Both the position numbers and the translations under genes were made by a program. Below, piece after piece: positions 49,944-61,683 of a stretch of DNA of 64,000 bases. Below the pieces are notes generated by a model. The model did no database searches. It had not been told where the DNA came from and worked only from the letters and a program-made list of their open reading frames with translations. Each line of letters starts with the position of its first letter. Position 1 is the first letter of the stretch. Location of the stretch: assembly GCA_021613535.1 (NCBI GenBank), contig CP075495.1, positions 9,858,001-9,922,000 of the forward strand. Direction: 5' to 3'. The DNA is from Adineta vaga. Its lineage: Eukaryota > Rotifera.

Positions 49944-50899
49944 CTAAATATGCAAAAGAAAAAAAAATATTCAATATAATACAAATCTTTCTTTCGTTTT
50001 TTGATTAGCTTAAAAGCTTAGAATTAATATGAAAAACAAATGTAATCGGTACATACACAGCCGACTTTACACCACATTGAAAACTAACATTCATGACATT
50101 TAAAGAAAGAATAATTGCACCAAGGAAATAAACATCTGCAAGATAGAATTTATATTGACATAAAATTGCAAATAAAGATATTTAACATACCTGATCGATT
50201 AATCATTGACACCAATGCAGACAAGCATTGAATTGAAGTAGGTTAACAAACAAAATAAAAAGAACTATGAAACACGAATCATGAGATAGATAAGCGAAGC
50301 AAAGTGTAGAACAAAACAAAACATGTGTGTGTCTGGATGCGTTCGTATACATGATAAGATGAATCATCAAACCACACTCATTGATCAATCAAAAATAATG
50401 AAAGCGAATATATATTAGATGTCACTCTATGTTCACTCTCTAAAATTTGAATTTAAATACTAAAATTTCGAAAAATATTCGCGATAGAGAAGATGAGATT
50501 TAGGAAAAAAAATCGTTATTGTTGATCATATTCTATTTATTAGGAATAAAATAAATATTGACAAATCTTTTACTTTTTTTTGATATCATAATCACGTTTG
50601 TATGAGTAATAAGCATTTCACTACAATATATTACAGTATAACGATTGTTGAAGATGTGAAAATGTCTGGTACAGTCATCAATCTAAGTATGACTATAAAC
50701 AACAAATTTCACTGAATAACAGTTGATTCATACAATAGTTCTTCATATTGGAATGTCTTTTTTTATCATGATAGAAAAATAGTCTGAATATATTCACTAA
50801 CAATAAAAAAAAAGTTTATTTCTTTCTAAAAAAAATGAATTATTCTATTCTTGACATCTCACTCAACAACTAATTTTATATTACATTATCAAATATGCA
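49944..50899. other. Intergenic, no gene seen
   Basis: Between the CARMIL start and the innexin stop. An acceptor-like TTTAG lies directly before the CARMIL ATG, so a 5' untranslated exon may sit here. The frame around 50203-50388 has no family features. Confidence 0.45.
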
Positions 50900-53022
50900 T
50901 TAGACTATTTCATGATTTGTTGAATCCATTTTGTTCATTGTTCCTAATAATCGAACACCACTATCTGAAGATTGTTTCAGATATTTGCGATTAGAATCAG
51001 TAGTTAGTTCATCTTTTTTAATAGGTAAAAACGTTCGTGCAGATATTTCACTTGTTGCTGATTGAAATCTATTTGTAGAGGTTCGATATGCAAAAAATTC
51101 ATCTTCAGCACGTTTAGCATCATTTTCACCATATTTCATTACATAGGTAGACCATAATTGTTCAAGAACTTCTTGAACAACGAAATCGGATGCATTAGCT
51201 GCTAATAAGCGTATGAAGAAATAACCATCAGCTTCAAGATACTCATTTAAGAATGCATTAATAAGTTTGTTTTGAACATGATCACCGACTTCAGCTGTAA
51301 CATATTTGTAATGGAAACGTAAACGTGGAATTTCTGGTCGTGATGCACGTGCAAGACGAGATTGAATAAAATCATACTGTTGTTGAGTATAACCAAGACG
51401 TATAGACCAAGAGATTAGTGCATATAGATTACATATCAATACGAAAATATACCAAATCCATAGTAATGTAAAAATTTGCTAAAATAAACAAAGAGAAAAA
51501 AGTATGTTTTGTAAACAGTAAGAAGAATGACATGATCGAATGAGAAAGTAAAAAATCTTTACTTATCTATGTAGATTTTTAAAATACTAACGTCATAAAA
51601 ATAAGAATTTTAGATACATATTTTTATCGTTTTACAATCAGTTAGAAAAACATATTCGAATAAAGCAGAAGAATTGGATAGTTACAAAATCGTTTATATG
51701 GGTTAATATTTGATTTATATACCTTCAGTTGTTTTCTACAATTAGTTTCAATAAGTACATAGTTATGAATAGTCATGATCATGTGGATCATATCAGATTT
51801 TCGAAAATTAATGTATAGTCATCATTCTTCATAACTTATTTTCAATCTTATAAAAGTAATTTTTATTTCTATCAACTAACTGCTGAAAAGGCTACTTTCA
51901 TCCTGTTGATTTCAACGTTAGTCTTCATCATCGTTATTATTTCTTTTCTTTGTAATTATACCTGATTGAAAAGATTCACAGTTAATACACATTGAACAGT
52001 AATTCTTTGTAATGGTTCTCCACCACGTAAAGGTTCACGAACATGAAAATCACAGAATGTTTCTCGAGGAAAATATATTGATTCTGGTTGATTGAGACCA
52101 AATCGAAATAATTTAACACTTTCAAAACCAAATTTTAAAAAGTTCGTTCCAAGAAAAAGGCCAAGTAACCAAATTTGTAACAAAACATTTAAGTATAATA
52201 AAGTCTAAAGAAAAATAAAAATTCGACGATATATAACACAAATTAGAAGTTGATTTTCTTCAGACATACTTGATAAATATATAAAGTGTAATGAAATAAT
52301 TTCCTAAGAATTTACCAGTTGCACAACAAATTAACTGAAAGAATTTTTTTAACAATGAAGTTTGTCGTTTTTCGGCATCTGCTTGTCGACGTGCATCATC
52401 AACATACATATCAATTGTATCAACCATATATTTAATCAATTGATCTCGATCATCAAAATCTTTGACTGTTCTTGTTTCACCAGCAGCTTCAATTATATCA
52501 AGAAGATCAATGCCTGATCGAACACTCAATGATCGCCAAAATAAACGTGGTAAATAAAAAAATAAAGCCATTAATAAGATGATAAATGGTGTCCATTGAT
52601 AATAATTTAATACACGAGTTTTCCTATTCATAAAAAAACAAAACAATGAGAATCTTTATAATTTATTCGAAACTTTTCTTTGAAATCTAACTCTTATAAA
52701 TATATATATATATTATAGAAATTAACCTGTCATTTATAGAATTTGGTATTGATTCATTGGAATCTAATCGATAGGTATTCGTAAGAAAACAAACATAATT
52801 TGTATATTTAATATAAGCAGAAGGAAAATTGGCTCGATTCCAACAAGATATTAATGATGATATGTTATTTGAATATAATCGTGATCCTGAGATAACTGAT
52901 AGTGCAATGAGCACATAAACAGTATATTTTCGATTTAAACGATCAAAATCGTCATCGTCGGATGGTTGAGTATGAAATAAAATTGTAATACAAAAAGTAA
53001 ACATATACAAATGATGATCCAT
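50900..53022 (-). CDS. Innexin gap-junction/hemichannel subunit
   Basis: Four exons (52727-53022, 52266-52623, 51962-52204, 50900-51478) join exactly to 491 residues. The innexin hallmark YYQWTPFIILLMALFFYLPRLFWR opens TM2. Upstream is DDDDFDRLNRKYT and TM1, then a loop with SCWNRANF. Four hydrophobic segments are seen; extracellular Cys include ETFCDFH and ITVQCVL. The C-terminal cytosolic tail is about 120 residues. Innexins oligomerise into gap junctions or pannexin-like channels. The second donor is taken as TAT|GTCTGA because only this phase gives KYTLLYLNVLLQ, the expected TM3 entry. Intron 3 (51479-51961, 483 bp) is unusually long. A related first exon lies upstream. Confidence 0.9.
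51479..51961 (-). other. Long intron of the innexin gene
   Basis: 483 bp, about ten times the local median. It separates the second extracellular loop from TM4. No coding sequence or repeat is recognised inside. Confidence 0.5.
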
Positions 53023-55021
53023 GGTCTGTGTTCTTTTTTTATTCTCGAATATGACTTGATAAGTAATAGAATAGAATAGAAAAGAAAAGACCTAATATTT
53101 GACAACAATGAACAACAAATAAGTGATATAAGCGACAGTACCAGATGGGAATTCCTCTCTGCTCTGTTACGTTTTATACTTATATTTTTTATTCAACGAC
53201 AATATTTATGTGTTAGTAATATTGCGAAGAATCGATCAATTGGGAGTTAAGAGAAAGTATTGCAATGAAGAAGAGAGTGATAGAGAGACAAGAAATTTGT
53301 TACATACAACTCAAGGACAATTTATATCAAATAGATTTTCTACTCTAACAAAAGCACATAATATTCAAAGATAAACGTGTTTAAAATGGCATTTTTTTCT
53401 CTTGACTCATGACATATACAAATACTTATTCAATAAATATTATGAGAATGAAAGAAAGAACAAGGAAAACAATAGAAATGATCAAACTATAAAGATTGAA
53501 ATATACGATAAACTGAAATATGCCGGAAAATCTATATCTTACGACCAAGTTGTTAAGAATTTCTTGAATGAAGGATAGTTTTGATCTTATTAGACTCTAT
53601 TCTATAATTTATATTCCATGCCATATGTCATTAAGAGTCATGTGTATTATCTATTGATGATTGTCTTTTATGAGTAGGAAGAAGAAAATTATCTGAACAG
53701 AAAAAAACCTTCTCTCTCTATTCGCTCTATTTTGTACTGTTATCATGAACATCTGACAAGGAAGTTAATTTAAATCATGAATATGAGAGAGAGAGTATTT
53801 TTTGTGGTTTATTATGCGAAACATCGAACGATTGAGTATCAGATATAAGAAGTCTAATAAAGGTTTGATTTAAAACCTATACAATAATACTTGTAGATAT
53901 CATCCTACTCTTTGAGTTAGAATGCCAGATGATATATATATATATATATATAATGTCAAAGTTATTTCTCAGAATTCTATTTTAATGATGATTCATGTAG
54001 TGGAAGTTAAGTTGATGAAGATAATTTTCATGCACAAGAGTTTTATTACAGGAAAGAACATTCTACGCAATAATTGCCAACAAGATTTCTTTCTTTTGTT
54101 GAATGTTAAAGTGGAAGTGTATAGACAATTATTTGATCTACTTTTAGCCACAAAAGAAATGTAAAATTTTCTTTTCCTAACATCATTCTTATTAATTGCA
54201 ACAATAAGTCAAATTCTATCAAAATCTTTAATCTGCTTCGTCTTTTATTGTTAAACATTACTATAGAAATTCTCTACGGTACATTTAAAAATCATAATTT
54301 GTTATTTTCATCCATTACTTATTCTAATCCCATATGGTTAGTATAGTACCAAGATAAAGGCAAGAGTTTTTACTATGAAATGTATTCCAGACTGAATAGT
54401 AAAAGAAAACGTTATTTCCATTCTCATAATTATACATTTTTCTCTCATGTAATTATTCCATAAAAATCAACAAACATGTTAGTCATCGGAAACAGAAATT
54501 ATTCATTTTGATGTTTTAGTTTTGTTAACAGTTGTACTAATTAGTTTCAAGGATGAAATTAACACTCTGCATTCAGAATATAAGAAAAGAAAATAATATT
54601 TATGTTCATTATACAGTACTAACATTCTTATATTTCACAAAAAAGTATTAATATTTGACATGGAACAACTGGTAGAATCCTTCAGATAGATATCAAGTTT
54701 CTTTTTACTTTACATCTCAAAGTTATTTGCATTATAACTTTTTATTAATACATGACTGAACAATAACTATTTTCAAAAGAATATGAATGATTAAATCCTT
54801 CGAAACAACACCAATAATAATTTTCTTTAATCAATCGCGTACTTTGCTTATATGAAAATAACTACGACATCATTATTCTTTCTATGTATTCTGAATGTCA
54901 CGTACACATTTAGTATAATAGAAATGAATTATATGCCTCAATTAAAACATTTTCTATCAAAATATAATCGTATAGAAAATAAGTACGAAATCTGACATTT
55001 TCTTTTCAAAGTTGTACTTAC
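53023..55021. other. Intergenic, no gene seen
   Basis: About 2 kb. I looked here on the minus strand for the missing innexin exons (YYQW region, TM3, TM4) that should follow the orphan exon at 55022-55308 and saw none. It includes an AT microsatellite at 53932-53953. Confidence 0.5.
53932..53953. repeat. (AT)n microsatellite
   Basis: A perfect AT dinucleotide run of about 11 units in the spacer between the innexin and the orphan innexin exon. Confidence 0.85.
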
Positions 55022-55308
55022 CGTTCGTCAAAATTACTTGGTATTGTTTTATTTCTATCGATGAAATATGTTGATGATATATAACAGATTTGATTTGTAT
55101 ATTCAACATAGGGCTTAATAAAATTTGCTCGATTCCAACATTCAATTCGATCATCATCGAACTGTTTCGATGCCGTGATTGTCGAAAAGAGTATTAGTAA
55201 GGCAACAGTATATTTATAATTAATCATATCGAATCCATCATCATCCGAACGTAATGTTGATAAAAGCACCGTCGGTACAAGCGTTATTAAATAGAGTAGA
55301 TCGACCAT
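55022..55308 (-). pseudogene. Orphan first exon of a second innexin (partial duplicate)
   Basis: A frame of 95 residues starting MVDLLYLITLVPTVLL. It parallels exon 1 of the innexin gene: DDDGFDMINYKYTV against DDDDFDRLNRKYTV, ECWNRANFIKPYVEYTNQIC against SCWNRANFPSAYIKYTNYVC, and the end TIPSNFDER against SIPNSINDR. It ends at a good donor, CG|GTAAG, in the same phase as the full gene. No matching second exon with the YYQW motif was found in the 2 kb downstream. It is either a truncated duplicate, or the first exon of a gene whose other exons are too diverged to see. The frame is intact with no stop, so the copy is recent or still constrained. Confidence 0.7.
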
Positions 55309-56884
55309 AATTATTTTATTTTGCTGTTGTTAGTTTAAATTATTTTTGTCTTCTAAGTTTCATCTAAACAAAACGAAATAGGATGTAACATATTGATTTG
55401 TATCATGGTCATATGTAAAGAATAGACAGCTTGAAAATGAGATACAGAAGGAGAAGAAAAAAATAACGGTCTTTTTCATAACGTTATGTCAAGTAACACT
55501 TGACTATAACATTTATCAACAAGTGAATCAATATTATTTTAGTCTTTTAAATTGAAATATCATAAAAAGCAAAAAGGAGATGTCTTACTGTTCATTTTTA
55601 TCTTAGTTAGAAAATGATTGTGATTAATTGCAAGCATATTATCTAATACAGAACAAAATAACAAACACACGTACGTGTACATACGACTTGCATCCCATTA
55701 ATTCTTGTGGCTTTACTATCCTTCTGAAGCGTCCTTTTTTTTCAGTATAAGGAAGAACGACAGTAGTAAAGAGCGAGAGAAGAAAAAAAGGAAAAAATGT
55801 CGAAGAAGGGAAAGAGAGAAATGTTCTTTTTACTATTGTATTTTGCCGTATCTAGGCATGTATTGATAGTATATATGTACGTCTATTCTCGTTTTAAAGC
55901 GAATATAATCGAAGAAAGAAAGCGAGAAGATGACTGAGAAGTAACCAGTAAGAAAGACATAAAGATGTGTCGTACTTTTACCTCTTTACTGATACTAATA
56001 CTAAGTTTCGTTATATATTGGACAAAAAATGAGATTGTTGAAAGTGGAATTACAATAATCGAATGAAATGAAATGTTATATGATAAGGATAAAAAACTAT
56101 CTTCATCCAAAATGACCTAAGAATACATAGAAATGATGTACAAAAATGCATGATAGAACTAAAATAGAAGAAAAACTGTCAATTATAACACTCTCCTCCG
56201 CTTTTGTTTGAATTCGATGCAATCAAAGATAATGAGCCATCAGAAAAATTGTCTTCTATAAGCAAAGCATAGAACATGCGGATGCCAGTTCCGAATGGTT
56301 TATTTGATCTTCTCGTCCTTCTTTGTACGAAAGGACTTACTGGACTATTCTTCCCACATTTCCTCTCATCTAATCTCAATAATATAATTCATAAGGTTAC
56401 GTCACTCTCTCTCTCTCTATATATATATATATGGTCCTTTTCTAAACGGAGATATTCCCATCTGTGTGACATAACAATTTCTACAATTGTTTCATTACAA
56501 TTGATGGCTAAGCTCATTGACAGCAGATATAAAATTCTTCGGATCAATAAAGATGAGAAACACAAAAAGAAAAAAAATGATTTATCATTTTATTCACCAA
56601 CTTCTCATTAACTGAATGGCAAAGAAAATCAATAAAATTCTAATATATCGGTTAATTACTTGAATTTTCTAATGACATTTTCTTCCAAATTTAGATGTCT
56701 TTTATTCATTGATCATTGTGAGATTCATAATAAGTAAGAAACAAAACAAGAGAGAAAAAAACACTAAGTTACAACTGAAATATCAAAAAAGAAAAAGAAA
56801 AAAGAGTGCATGACGTGAGCAGACAAGAACAACAGCAACGAAAAAAAAGCAAGGCATTTATTCATTTATATCTCTACTAATTTA
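55309..56884. other. Intergenic, no gene seen
   Basis: About 1.6 kb between the orphan innexin exon and the receptor tyrosine kinase stop. It holds a CT/AT microsatellite. Frames near 56276-56611 are repeat-driven and rejected. Confidence 0.45.
56405..56432. repeat. (CT)n(AT)n compound microsatellite
   Basis: CT units pass directly into AT units with no interruption. Confidence 0.85.
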
Positions 56885-59800
56885 TTACAAAGAACGTACA
56901 AGAATGTCACTGTGATTATCTTCTTCAGCAAAATCGTTACTTGTTGTATCATCAATTAAACGTAGTTGATAAGGTGAAGCAATTCGATTTGAATGATGAT
57001 GTAGTTGAGAATTACTTTCAGTCATGGAAGAGAAACAACCTGATGTTGATGAACGACATTCTCCAACATCGGAGCCTTCGAAGGATAGAGATGTTGGTGG
57101 CTCAATATGACTTAAAACACCATTAAGAACATGACGGGCCTAATCAATAGAATGAAACGTTGAGAAGAAAAATCCGAACAAGAAACTGTTTGTTTTACCG
57201 TTTCTGAAGATGTTTCATTGGAAAACCATATTGTTGGTTGTTCTCTATCTTTATCCAATAGGATATCATTCAAGCGAGAATGAATATCTTGAAAACTAAG
57301 TCGATTTTCTGGTATATAATGCCAACATGTTATCATCAATTCATATCTACGAAAGAAAGATCAGTTAAATATTGATTGTAAACAAAGGAAAATCCTTGCT
57401 ACAGCTTTAATCATCGAAAATTGCCATATTGATTGTATAGAATTGACTATACATCAAATTCGCTTCACCTTCGCTGACATTTTTTTGTATAGTTTTTCTT
57501 TTGATATCAAGTTAATGTTAGGAACAAATGTATAAACCTCTTAAAACGAAAAGAAAAGGTCGAAAGTACTATTAATATTCCTTCTAGTCAGTTTTTCGTG
57601 CACACGGCATGAATAATATGTTTTTAATATCATGTATAAAGTACTTGCAATGTTCTTTCTCTCTTTCTATAAAATTTCTACATTTACGAAGGTCACACAA
57701 CTTAATAAGATGTTGTTAAGTGTGATTATGACAAATAAATGAAACATTTATTTATCTTTTTGAGAGTTATTATTGATGCAACTTTTAAAGAAAGTTTTAC
57801 TTGTATCGACCTAATGTACAGTCTATTTGTATATAGAATGCTACTTAATCAGATCTTTGTTATTATATAATAGATGCAGAATTACGAAGAACATTTGTTC
57901 ACTGATTCCGATCTAACACAATTATACTATTAATCAAAAGCTAATCAAGAGTCAGTAACTGTCTCAAAACATCATCAATTCTCACGAATACATACAACGT
58001 TTGAGTACATTGTATTGGTTTTTGTAAAGTTCCTCGTGTTGTTGTAACTAATGAAATAACTTGTTGATTATTTAATGGTGAATATGGTACTTGACCTAAT
58101 GTAATAATTTCCCACATAACAATTCCAAATGACCTACAATATTTATATTTAATTTCGATATATCTTCTGATTTCATTCAAAATTTACCATATATCCGAAT
58201 GTGAAGTAAATAATGCATCTAATAAAGATTCGGGTGCCATCCATCGTACAGGTAAAAGTGCTTCACCTGTTTTTCGATAGTAATCTTGTTGACTTAACAT
58301 TCTTGCTAAACCAAAGTCGCCTATTTTAACCATCATTTTTCCATTGGTTTTATTTTCCAATGACGAAACAAGACAATTTCGTGCCGCCAAATCTCTATGA
58401 ATACAAAATAAACATTAACACTTCAATTCCACTTCAAAACATTGTACATACCTATGCACGTATGAGTTTTGTTCAAGATAACAAGCTCCATCTGCTATTT
58501 GTTTCGCAATATCTAAACAATCGTCATAAGATAATTGACATTGATTATCATTATCTTTTGTTGGTCTTGAACGTCTTAGATAATTTTGTAAATCTCCTTG
58601 ATTCATCAATTCAATGACAAGAAATTGTGGTTGATTATTATTTTGAAAACAAACACCAAGTAAATGTATTATATGTTCATGATTAAATTGATTCATTATA
58701 ATTGCTTCTTTAAGAAAATCAACACGTTGAGATGGTGAAGCTGTATTAAGTAATGTCTAGAAAATAATCATGAATAAAAGAGCATTACATGTTGAAAGAT
58801 GAAATCGTTTACTTTGATTGCAACTAATTGTTTCTCCATCATTGTTCCAGCATAAACTTCACCTAGAGATAAAGAAGAAACATTGAAGTAAAAAAATCTA
58901 AAAAGAAAATCATCGGACAAACCAAAAGCTCCTTTGCCAATTAATCGATCAAGTTTAATCATAGTTCGTTCAACGTTTGGTAATTTCGTTACATCAACAT
59001 TTGTTGGTGTATGACTAAAATATTTTTCAATTTAAAATCAATTTCATTGAAATCTATTATACTTACTTCCATGTATAAAGTATATTATCTTTTAATCCAG
59101 TCGGATGTGTTAATGATCGAAGATGTTCTAATTCTTTGTCAGAGATTTCACCATTTTGATAATATTTCTTTTTTAATTTACCATAGAGTTTTTTATTTCG
59201 TACTGAAAATAAAAATATTGAATTGCAACAAAGAATCGAACAAAAATAATTTTCTACTTACGATAACATCCAAAAAATAGAAAACCAAAAAGAAGAAGAA
59301 GTAAAAATGAAATTAAAATTGTAAAACTAACAATTTGATTGCTTGTATATGTACGTTGAATAGCTAAAGAAAATGAGATAAATTTAAATAGAAAATTTCT
59401 TTCACAAACCATCAATTTGTATGTTGATTTGTGAATAATTCTTTTCTTGTCGTCCATACCGATTACCCACATACAATCGAAAAGTTAAATTAGTCTTTTC
59501 AATTAAACTTTTGTTCAATTTGTAGAATGTCTGATTTCCGCTATAGACTATTGTCCAATTATGATTGAATCTACAGAGAAAAAAAAAAGAAAATTATCGA
59601 TTGAACATTCTATTGTATAATACGAGAAGAAATGTTCGATTGATTTTACAGACAATTCCTGTCTTTGGTGAAGGATACAAGATTAGAGGTGATGATAAGT
59701 ACCAGTCGTCTTTTGTCTTGACATTGTCATAAAGTATAGTCTAAACTCAATGTCATTAGCAAATACATAATGACAACGAAGATTCCGACTTGTTATTGTT

Positions 59801-61683
59801 AACGAACGCAATTTCATCATACTTTACATTCTTCTTCTTGTATTCATATCTCAATATCTACATTTTTTCGATAGATTTTCTTTGTTCAATTAATTATACA
59901 CATAGCATTGACAGTTATAGGATCGAGCTTACATAGATCTGTTCCCACTGGCATATTCTCGTTTCTTTTTAAAGGTCAACAGTCTCTTCGGGGAGTACTT
60001 ATTACTATATTAGAATCGTTCGATAGATCTAACGGAAGTGATTTATAAATCTCATCTAGCTTTTTCTCTATCAAAGTTATCAATATAGAAAAATCAATTT
60101 ACTTTGTTAGTAGTTCGTAGTAATAATCAGGACCAAGATAAGAGATATTTGTCGATGATTGTTTCCATAATAATGTTTGATTATTTTGAGAAAATGTTAA
60201 CAATACTGGTGTCTCATCTGGTAAACCACTCGTTGTTTGAAATGGAAAAATACGAGCATGATCATAGAAAACATAAGATGCTGATGTTGATGTTGTTATT
60301 GGACATGTTGCACGAATTGATAATGAATAATTTCGTTCAGGTTGAAGTTTATCAAATAGAAGTGAACATTGGCCATTTACGATATCCAAAAGAGAATTTT
60401 CTTTCTTATTTATATCACATTGACCACGAGCAGTGATTTCCTAAGAGAAATTTTTGAAATCCAACAAAACACTATTTGAAACAAGTTTCTATACTTACTG
60501 AATTGTGATAAACAATTGCTTTTACTTCAATATATGATGAACATAAATGACGTATTAGTACACGTATTGTTCGAGTTGAAATAGGGAAAATTTCAGTCGT
60601 GATTTGTTGTGGTGATTCAATAATAATAGGATGATCAATAATAGATTGTTTTTGATCATTTGAAAAGAATAATTGAATAAAACTTGTATAGTCAACAACA
60701 TTGTTTTCTTTCGATGGTAATTCAAGCGAAAATGCAATTGTTTTTGTTGTTAGTCGACCAAGATGAGAAATAACATTATTATCTAATGGTTTGACAAGAT
60801 GATGATATTGATATTGTTTTTCTATTTTGAAAAAATGATAATTTAATAACTAAACAAATGACTTGTCATTTTCATTCAATACTTACGATTAATGGAATAT
60901 GAAAGAGTGATATTTCCAAGAATTGTCGATCGACGAAGTTGAGATGGTATTGTAACAATATAGACAAGTATATGTGGAAGTAAAAATGCTTCGATGTGTT
61001 CAATCGATAGAAGATCTTCATTAGTTAAAATTTCAACTAAAATCAAATTTGAAAAATGGTTCATTATTCAAAGAACTTTGTTCGTTTCTACTTTGTTGAT
61101 TTGCTGCCAATGGAAGTGTTTGAAAAATATAAGTTGGTAAAACACGTGAATCTTTTTCATTCGATAATTTAATTAAAATTGAGTAATTTTTATGAGGAGC
61201 CAATCGATCAATTTGAAAAATATTAGTTTGAATATTCTATGGAAAAACAAAGGACACGTGGAAATTTCAGAGGAATGTTTGTTTCTGTATGATTTACTTC
61301 AATCGTTCTTTCGAGTTTGTTTGTTTGAATATTTGTTATAGCAACATCGATATGTACCGGTGGACATGTGACATCAGAAACATTATTTTTCAGTTGGATA
61401 GTTATTGAGGTTGAGGTTAATTGAACTTGTTCTATTTGACCGAATCCTTGTCGATGAATAGAACAGTATGATGATGAAGTAAAATGAGGATCTAGATGCA
61501 TCATTAGGTTTTCTTTTCTTTGAAGTGATTAGTTAATCGATCTTACTTGTTCGAACAAATTGTTCTTCACTATGAACAATTTCAAAGAAGATAAAAATCA
61601 CTAAAATCATAGAAGAAATTAAGAATCGAATGACGATTTTCAATTCGAAACGTACCGAAAAGGTGAAAACAACGAGTCATCAT
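56885..61683 (-). CDS. ROS1/sevenless-like receptor tyrosine kinase with a short FN3 ectodomain
   Basis: About 17 exons, roughly 980 residues. A signal peptide is split over two exons (MMTRCFHLF | [11 protein letters not shown]). The ectodomain has FN3-like modules with many sequons; the last is complete (exon near 59414-59571, [17 protein letters not shown]). One transmembrane helix ([20 protein letters not shown]) follows. Kinase exons: 58923-59014, 58813-58862, 58452-58756, 58188-58394, 57996-58133, 57199-57346. Motifs: [37 protein letters not shown], then [20 protein letters not shown], the ROS1/sevenless-type activation segment, and [18 protein letters not shown]. All catalytic residues are present. 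The tail (56885-57139) is polar with one Tyr. ROS1 and sevenless have far larger ectodomains with YWTD propellers; none is seen here. Ligand unknown. Confidence 0.88.
57347..57995 (-). other. Long intron inside the kinase C-lobe
   Basis: About 650 bp, between ..QCTQTL and [10 protein letters not shown]; phases agree (TT|A). No coding exon is seen inside. An equally long intron (about 59572-60102) splits the last FN3 module. Confidence 0.5.
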
